NCBI GenBank assembly: GCA_030684755.1
Contig: JAUXXN010000423.1
Location: forward strand, 1 to 9,968
DNA from: Hydrogenophaga sp.
Lineage (GTDB): Bacteria > Pseudomonadota > Gammaproteobacteria > Burkholderiales > Burkholderiaceae_C
DNA: 9,968 nt
Direction: 5' to 3'
In this document: positions 5,250 to 9,968 of the stretch, piece by piece
Position numbering within the stretch: position 1 is the first letter of the stretch
Layout: each line of letters starts with the position of its first letter
Made by a program: the position numbers and the translations under genes
The notes under the pieces: model-generated
What the model was told of the DNA's origin: nothing
Database searches by the model: none
What the model saw: only the letters and a program-made list of their open reading frames with translations

Positions 5250-7115
5250 GTGGGACCAAAACGTTCCTCAAGTTCCAAAACTTTCGATCGCTATCCGTTG
5301 TCCTCCACCTCAGACACATCAACAACCATCCCAACCGACACCGTACTGAAACGGTTGAAACGGTTGTGGCCTTATTTCCGCGCGGCACGCACAGGCATCG
5401 TGCTGGCTGCCGTTAGCACGCTGATCGGTGCGCTCACCGAACCGCTGATCCCGGCCTTGCTCAAGACCTTGCTTGATCGCGGTTTTGCTCAGGGCAATAT
5501 TGACCTTTGGATGGTACCGGTGGCACTGCTGGGGCTGTTCGGCGTGCGGGGCTTGGCGGGTTTTGTGGCGCAGTACGCCCTCTCGTACACCGCCAGCTTG
5601 GGCTTGCTCAACATGCGCAGAGCCATGTTCGTCAAACTCAACGAAGCGCAGATGACTTTGTTTGCCCGGCAAAGCGCGAGCAAACTGTCCAACACACTGG
5701 TCTACGAGGTACAGACTGGCTCCACCATGCTGGTGTCTGCCATGCTGACCTTGACCAAGGACAGCCTCACGCTGCTGGCCTTGCTGGGTTATTTGATGTA
5801 TTTGAACTGGAAACTTACCCTGATTGTGTTGTTGCTGTTTCCTGGTCTGATTCTGATCATGCGCGTGCTCTCGCGCAGGCTGTACCAGCTGACCCGCGCA
5901 AGCCAACAAGCCACCGACGAGCTGGCCTATGTGGTGGAAGAAAATGCGCTGGCCCACCGCATGGTGCGTCTGCATGGAGCACAGGAGCGCCAAACCCAGC
6001 GCTTTGACCATCTGAGTGTGGCACTGCGTCGGCTGGCGCTGAAAACCACCGTGTCTATGGCCGCTATGGCACCGCTGACGCAGTTGCTCGCGGCCACGGC
6101 GCTGTCTGCTGTGATTTCCGTGGCACTGTGGCAAAGCACCACCACCGGCGTCACGGTGGGCAATTTTGTGGCCTTCGTTACCGCCATGCTGATGCTGATC
6201 ACGCCGATCCGCCATCTGGCCGAAATTGCGGGCCCTATTACTCGCGGCCTCACCGCACTTGAACGCGGGCTGGACCTGATCGAAAACACCCCCATTCAAA
6301 CCGGCGGTACACACACCGCCAGCCGAGTGATAGGCGCCCTTGAGTTGGACAACGTGTGGGTACGCTACCCATCGAAAGACGATGCACCAACCGGCGGTGC
6401 CGATGAAGACAGCCGCACTGCCCTGCGCGGGATCAACCTGAGCATTGCACCCGGTGAGGTTCTGGCATTTGTGGGACCTTCAGGTTCGGGCAAGACGACT
6501 CTGGCCAACCTGCTACCCCGGTTCGTAGAGGTTGAGCGCGGCGTGGTGCGATTGGATGGCGTTCCCCTACCAGACTGGGAACTGTCCAGCCTGCGCCATC
6601 AGTTCGCCATGGTCAGCCAAGACGTGGTGATGCTCAATGACACGCTGGCTGCCAACGTGGCCCTGGGATCGATCGACCAAGCAATCGATGAGGCGCGTGT
6701 GCTGGGCGCCCTGCAGTCAGCCAATTTGGGTGAACTGATTGCCCGATTACCCAAAGGTATCCACAGCAAGGTGGGGCACAACGCCGCCGAACTCTCCGGA
6801 GGTCAGCGCCAGCGGCTGGCCATTGCGCGTGCCATTTACAAAGACGCGCCCATCCTGATCTTGGATGAGGCCACTTCAGCGTTGGACAACGAGTCGGAAC
6901 GGCTGGTGCAAGAGGCCCTGGCTCGCCTGATGAAAGGCCGCACCACCCTGGTGATTGCGCACCGTCTATCGACCATTGAGCACGCCGACCGGGTGGTGGT
7001 CTTGGCCGAAGGCCAAATCACCGAACAGGGCACCCACCAGCAATTGCTGCACTCCGACGGGCTCTACGCACGGTTGCACGCGCAAGGTTTCTCACCCGAA
7101 ACCAGCGGACCCTGA
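5250..7115 (+). CDS. msbA: ABC exporter, lipid A/LPS-core flippase MsbA type
   Basis: A half-transporter of up to 621 aa with the transmembrane domain first and the ATPase second, expected to work as a homodimer in the inner membrane. MsbA flips lipid A-core to the periplasmic leaflet. About six hydrophobic segments lie at 49-71, 87-110, 167-184, 189-207, 272-294 and 303-323. In the ATPase domain are Walker A GPSGSGKT (409-416), Q-loop Gln457, signature LSGGQ (515-519), Walker B ILILDE (535-540, catalytic Glu540), D-loop SALD and H-loop His571, so it should be active. A polar insert (about 375-388, DDAPTGGADEDS) lengthens an ATPase loop. The start is unsure: GTG 5250 and TTG 5298 both lack a ribosome binding site, and the first 35 residues are Ser/Thr-rich. 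Other lipid or drug exporters of this family cannot be fully excluded; the genome context and EPLIPALLKTLLD segment favour MsbA. Confidence 0.87.
   Translation: MGPKRSSSSKTFDRYPLSSTSDTSTTIPTDTVLKRLKRLWPYFRAARTGIVLAAVSTLIGALTEPLIPALLKTLLDRGFAQGNIDLWMVPVALLGLFGVRGLAGFVAQYALSYTASLGLLNMRRAMFVKLNEAQMTLFARQSASKLSNTLVYEVQTGSTMLVSAMLTLTKDSLTLLALLGYLMYLNWKLTLIVLLLFPGLILIMRVLSRRLYQLTRASQQATDELAYVVEENALAHRMVRLHGAQERQTQRFDHLSVALRRLALKTTVSMAAMAPLTQLLAATALSAVISVALWQSTTTGVTVGNFVAFVTAMLMLITPIRHLAEIAGPITRGLTALERGLDLIENTPIQTGGTHTASRVIGALELDNVWVRYPSKDDAPTGGADEDSRTALRGINLSIAPGEVLAFVGPSGSGKTTLANLLPRFVEVERGVVRLDGVPLPDWELSSLRHQFAMVSQDVVMLNDTLAANVALGSIDQAIDEARVLGALQSANLGELIARLPKGIHSKVGHNAAELSGGQRQRLAIARAIYKDAPILILDEATSALDNESERLVQEALARLMKGRTTLVIAHRLSTIEHADRVVVLAEGQITEQGTHQQLLHSDGLYARLHAQGFSPETSGP
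5348..5365 (+). repeat. Perfect 9-bp tandem repeat near the msbA start
   Basis: GAAACGGTT occurs twice in direct succession and the reading frame gives LKRLKRLW just before the first membrane segment. A three-codon unit keeps the frame whatever the copy number. The basic residues fit the cytoplasmic side of the first helix. Confidence 0.8.
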
Positions 7116-7166
7116 CTCGGTGCTTCAAGCATACCCGAGCCCGCCAGCCCCTGCGGGAGTAGCGGG
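7116..7166. terminator. Hairpin-forming gap between convergent msbA and rng
   Basis: CTCGG (7116-7120) plus TGCT (7121-7124) can pair with AGCA (7128-7131) and CCGAG (7135-7139), a 9-bp stem with a 3-nt bulge that begins on the base after the msbA stop codon. A second stem follows, CCCGC (7140-7144) with GCGGG at 7153-7157 or 7162-7166. Neither is followed by a T run on either strand, so intrinsic termination is doubtful. They may act as a bidirectional end or as 3'-end stabilisers. Confidence 0.35.
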
Positions 7167-7172
7167 AAACTG

Positions 7173-8729
7173 TTACAGCAAGACGATGTCGTACTGTTCT
7201 TGCGTCATAGAGCCTTCTGCCTGCAACGAGATGGGTTTGCCAATGAAGTCGCTCAGGCCGGCCAGGTGTTGGCTCTCCTCGTCCAAAAACAACTCCACCA
7301 CTTTGGGTGAGGCCACGACACGAAATTCGCGTGGGTTGAATGCGCGCGCTTCTCGCAAAATCTCTCGCAAAACGTCGTAGCACACGCTGCGCGCCGTTTT
7401 CACCACGCCCTTGCCACTGCACGCAGGACACGGTTCGCTGAGCATCTGAGCCAAGGACTCGCGGGTGCGTTTGCGCGTCATCTCCACCAGCCCTAACTGC
7501 GAAAATCCACCCGTCATGGTTTTAACCCGGTCCCGGGCCAGTTGCTTGCGGAATTCGGTCAGCACCGCGTCCCGGTGGTCTTCTCGCACCATGTCGATGA
7601 AGTCCACGATGACGATGCCGCCCAGGTTGCGCAGGCGAAGCTGTCGCGCAATGGTCTGCGCCGCCTCCAGGATGGTGCGAAACACGGTGTCATCAAAATT
7701 GCGCGCGCCCACAAAACCGCCGGTGTTGACATCCACCGTGGTGAGGGCTTCGGTCTGGTCGATCACCAAATAACCGCCCGACTTCAGATCTACCCGGCGG
7801 CTGAGTGCGCGGGCAATGTCTTCATCGACGTTGTAGAGGTCAAAAATAGGCCGCTCACCGCTGTAGTGCTGCAGTTTGCGGACCGTGTCGGGCATGAATT
7901 CGGCGGCGAACGCCTGCAACAGGCCGTGCTGCTCGCGCGAGTCGATACGGATCGACTGGGTTTGAGTACCCACCAAGTCGCGCAGTACGCGCTGCATCAA
8001 ATTCAAGTCTTCGTGCAACAGCGTTGCCGATGGCTGGCGCGTGGCCGCCTCCTTGATGCGCAGCCAAGTCTTGCGCAAGTAGGCGGTGTCCTCGATCAGC
8101 TCCTCGTCACTCGCATCTTCGGCGTTGGTGCGCAAAATAAAGCCCCCAGCGGCGCTGCCGTCGGCGGTGGCGGTCAACCGCAGCAGCCGCTGGCGCAGCG
8201 CGTCACGCTGGGAAGGTGGTATTTTTTGAGACACGCCCATGTGGCTGTCTTGCGGCAGAAACACCAACAGGCGCCCAGCAATGCTGATTTGCGCCGTCAG
8301 GCGTGCGCCCTTGGTGCCAATCGGGTCCTTGAGCACCTGCACCATGAGCGCACGGCCCTCAAAAATCTGGCGCTCAATCGGCAACACCGCATCGGGCGTG
8401 AGCACGCGGGGGTTGCCGTTGGCAGCCGCCGCTGGCGCCGGTGGTTCTGCCGCCGACACGTTGGCGAGGCGATCACGGGGTGCCGCATGTTTGGCGGCAA
8501 TGTTGGGCATGAGATCGGCCACATGCAGAAAAGCCGCCCGGTCCAGCCCAATGTCAATGAACGCCGACTGCATGCCCGGCAGCACCCGCGACACTTTGCC
8601 CAGGTAAATATTGCCCACCAGCCCACGCTCCAGCGTGCGCTCCAGGTGGACTTCTTGCACAGCGCCCTGCTCCACCACCGCCACGCGGGTTTCCTGTGGC
8701 GCCCAATTGATCAGGATGTCCTGGCTCAT
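7173..8729 (-). CDS. rng: Ribonuclease G (RNase E/G family)
   Basis: Single-strand-specific endoribonuclease of 518 aa, acting in 16S rRNA 5'-end maturation and mRNA decay. The order of parts matches RNase G: N-terminal ILINWAPQETRVAVVE, an S1 RNA-binding domain from about 37 (GNIYLGKVSRVLPGMQSAFIDIG), the 5'-sensor/RNase H-like region, then the catalytic core. The metal-binding aspartates are visible as Asp333 in TVDVNTGGFVG and Asp376 in IVIVDFIDM. The zinc-link motif CPAC (Cys434, Cys437) follows. It ends soon after the core and lacks the long RNase E tail, so RNase G is the better call. An Ala/Pro-rich insert at about 79-112 interrupts the S1 domain and makes it longer than E. coli RNase G (489 aa). 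It follows maf by 38 bp, probably in one transcript; no strong ribosome binding site is seen. Confidence 0.95.
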   Translation of the reverse strand: MSQDILINWAPQETRVAVVEQGAVQEVHLERTLERGLVGNIYLGKVSRVLPGMQSAFIDIGLDRAAFLHVADLMPNIAAKHAAPRDRLANVSAAEPPAPAAAANGNPRVLTPDAVLPIERQIFEGRALMVQVLKDPIGTKGARLTAQISIAGRLLVFLPQDSHMGVSQKIPPSQRDALRQRLLRLTATADGSAAGGFILRTNAEDASDEELIEDTAYLRKTWLRIKEAATRQPSATLLHEDLNLMQRVLRDLVGTQTQSIRIDSREQHGLLQAFAAEFMPDTVRKLQHYSGERPIFDLYNVDEDIARALSRRVDLKSGGYLVIDQTEALTTVDVNTGGFVGARNFDDTVFRTILEAAQTIARQLRLRNLGGIVIVDFIDMVREDHRDAVLTEFRKQLARDRVKTMTGGFSQLGLVEMTRKRTRESLAQMLSEPCPACSGKGVVKTARSVCYDVLREILREARAFNPREFRVVASPKVVELFLDEESQHLAGLSDFIGKPISLQAEGSMTQEQYDIVLL

Positions 8730-8767
8730 GTGAATGGTTTGTCTCGGTATTTTTTATAGGGTGGGTG

Positions 8768-9385
8768 TCAGACCAGGTGCATGCCTGCGGCTCCCAGCAC
8801 CTGCGCGGTCTCGTGCGCGGGCAGTCCCATGATGCCTGAATAACTGCCGCTGATGTGGCTGGCCCAGAGAGCAGCACGGCCCTGAATAGCATAAGCCCCC
8901 GCCTTGCCCATGGGTTCTCCAGAATCCACGTAACACTGAATTTGCGCAGCGGTCAACGGCTCAAACGCAACCCACGACGTTGACAGCGTTGTCCAGTGCT
9001 CTGCACCGTGTTCACCGAGTCGGCCCACCGCCACAGCGGTCAGTACCCGGTGGCGGCGCCCAGCCAGCGCGGCCAGCATCTGGCAGGCTTCGGCAGCGTC
9101 AGCTGGCTTGCCCAAAATGCGACGCCCCAGCGCTACCGTGGTGTCGGCGCAGAGCACCGGCGCAGATGGCAGCCCCCGGCGCTGGAGCCGCGCCAAAGAC
9201 GCCTGCAACTTCAGCGCAGTCACGCGCTGCACATACGCAGCCGGGGCTTCGCCGTGCGCCTCGGCTTCAAGCGATTCGACATCTTCGTCAGCGTCAGGCA
9301 GCAACAGTTCGCAGCGCACACCCCATTGCTCCAGCAATTGCAGGCGGCGCGGGCTTTGAGAAGCCAGGTAGATGAAGGGAGACAT
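8768..9385 (-). CDS. maf: Maf-family nucleoside triphosphate pyrophosphatase (YhdE type)
   Basis: House-cleaning enzyme of 205 aa that hydrolyses nucleoside triphosphates to monophosphate and pyrophosphate; the YhdE type prefers dTTP, UTP and modified forms, and Maf proteins have also been tied to septum inhibition. Visible motifs are SQSPRR at 9-14 (phosphate binding), CADT at 79-82 with Asp81 the expected catalytic base, GKP at 92-94, KAGAYAIQG at 161-169 and GSYSGIMGLP at 180-189. The last two favour YhdE over the m7GTP-specific YceF group. The frame extends upstream to 9448, but ATG 9385 starts the conserved MSPFIYLASQSPRR, so it was chosen despite lacking a clear ribosome binding site. 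It lies between rlmH (105 bp upstream) and rng. Confidence 0.93.
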   Translation of the reverse strand: MSPFIYLASQSPRRLQLLEQWGVRCELLLPDADEDVESLEAEAHGEAPAAYVQRVTALKLQASLARLQRRGLPSAPVLCADTTVALGRRILGKPADAAEACQMLAALAGRRHRVLTAVAVGRLGEHGAEHWTTLSTSWVAFEPLTAAQIQCYVDSGEPMGKAGAYAIQGRAALWASHISGSYSGIMGLPAHETAQVLGAAGMHLV

Positions 9386-9490
9386 GGTGTTTCGGATGGT
9401 TGGATGCAGAGAATCGGCTTGAAACCATTCGGCGGTAAAGCGAATCACACCCGCAGCGGCAAGCCCAATACCGCAAGGCAGTCGCGGGCT

Positions 9491-9958
9491 TCATTCCCGG
9501 TGGTAAGGGTGGTTTGCATTGACCGACCAAGCACGGTAGAGCTGCTCAATCAACAGCACACGCACCATGGCGTGCGGCAAGGTGAGGTCTGACAAGCGGA
9601 TGCGCTGGTGCGCCGCCGCCCGGAACGCAGGTTCCAACCCGTCAGGGCCGCCGATCACCAGCGCCACGTCGTCGCTGTCCAACTGCCACTGCTGCAGCTG
9701 CTGTGCCAGCGCCTTGGTGGTGAGCGTGGTACCGCGTTCGTCCAGCACCACAACGCGGCAGCCACGCGGCAACACCGCCTGAATGCGCTCGCGCTCGGCG
9801 GCCAGCAACGTGTCCAGAGTTTTGGAGCCGCGCGGCTCGGTTTTGACGGTTTTGAGCTCCACCCGAAGCTCAGGCGGAAAACGCTTGGCGTAATCGTCGT
9901 AGGCGGTTTGAGCCCAATCAGGCACCCGTTGCCCGACCGCGACGATCAGCAACTTCAT
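9491..9958 (-). CDS. rlmH: 23S rRNA (pseudouridine-1915-N3) methyltransferase RlmH
   Basis: SPOUT-class methyltransferase of 155 aa, the same length as E. coli RlmH. It methylates N3 of pseudouridine 1915 in helix 69 of 23S rRNA, using S-adenosylmethionine, on assembled 70S ribosomes. The knotted cofactor site is visible as VIGGPDG (101-107) and LTLPHAMVR (125-133). The family C-terminal signature [17 protein letters not shown] closes the protein at 139-155, so it is complete. ATG 9958 is only 10 bp from the window edge; AAAAAGGC directly before it is a poorly spaced ribosome binding site. In related bacteria rsfS and nadD usually precede it, which would lie beyond the window. The 105 bp between its stop and maf show no terminator or promoter I can defend. 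Confidence 0.96.
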   Translation of the reverse strand: MKLLIVAVGQRVPDWAQTAYDDYAKRFPPELRVELKTVKTEPRGSKTLDTLLAAERERIQAVLPRGCRVVVLDERGTTLTTKALAQQLQQWQLDSDDVALVIGGPDGLEPAFRAAAHQRIRLSDLTLPHAMVRVLLIEQLYRAWSVNANHPYHRE

Positions 9959-9968
9959 GCCTTTTTCT

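Noticed and set aside
5319..6314. Open frame of 331 codons on the minus strand opposite msbA
   Set aside because: It is antisense to the membrane domain of msbA, Gln/His-rich, with no family motif; a shadow of GC-biased codon use.
8752..8757. TATAAA-like box on the minus strand just before rng as a promoter
   Set aside because: No matching -35 hexamer is seen about 17 bp upstream, and the 38-bp gap after maf fits an operon just as well.
7542..8759. Open frame of 405 codons on the plus strand opposite rng
   Set aside because: It lies wholly antisense to a well-supported RNase G gene, shows no recognisable domain and is rich in H, Q, R and A, as expected from the opposite frame of a GC-rich gene.
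9386..9448. Longer N-terminus of Maf (open frame up to 9448)
   Set aside because: Maf proteins begin just before the SxSPRR motif; ATG 9385 fits and the extra 21 residues match nothing recognised.
9459..9491. Inverted repeat AAGCCC/GGGCTT between rlmH and maf as a terminator
   Set aside because: The 6-bp stem has a loop of about 21 nt and no T run follows on the minus strand.

Overview
The window looks like ordinary core chromosome of a GC-rich Gram-negative bacterium, most likely a betaproteobacterium of the Burkholderiales, perhaps Comamonadaceae-like. This rests on the style of the proteins, the rlmH-maf-rng gene order, and the outer-membrane genes (tolB, pal, cpoB, a lipid A-type ABC exporter). 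The lineage call is inference from memory of these families; no search was run. I see no phage, transposon, CRISPR array, toxin-antitoxin pair or defence system.

Layout from left to right. At 1-182 are two tandem tRNA genes on the minus strand: a complete tRNA-Lys(UUU) and the first 24 nt of a second gene that is identical as far as it goes. From 272 to 5078 the minus strand carries a five-gene run, transcribed right to left: tolB, pal, cpoB (ybgF), a YeeE/YedE-type sulfur transporter, and tcdA. Pal and cpoB abut, and yeeE and tcdA abut or overlap by 4 nt. The tRNAs follow tcdA on the same strand, with a possible promoter of their own. A 171-bp divergent intergenic region (5079-5249) separates tolB from an MsbA-type ABC exporter on the plus strand (5250-7115). 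The exporter converges on a minus-strand group, rlmH, maf and rng (9958 down to 7173), with hairpin-forming sequence in the 57-bp gap.

How the genes work together. TolB, Pal and CpoB are the periplasmic and outer-membrane half of the Tol-Pal system, which constricts the outer membrane at division; MsbA would move lipid A-core across the inner membrane. TcdA makes cyclic t6A at A37 of ANN-decoding tRNAs, and tRNA-Lys(UUU), one of its expected substrates, lies directly downstream. RlmH, Maf and RNase G are housekeeping proteins of ribosome modification, nucleotide-pool hygiene or division control, and RNA processing.

No stretch over 300 bases lacks a gene. The longest gaps are 5079-5249 (possible divergent promoters), 9386-9490 (nothing recognisable), 183-271 (possible tRNA promoter), 25-106 (one hairpin) and 3681-3761 (the pal ribosome binding site). 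The most interesting points are the absence of tolQRA beside tolB, the coupling of a thiosulfate-type transporter to tcdA, and the tRNA-Lys next to its likely modifying enzyme. None amounts to a new system.
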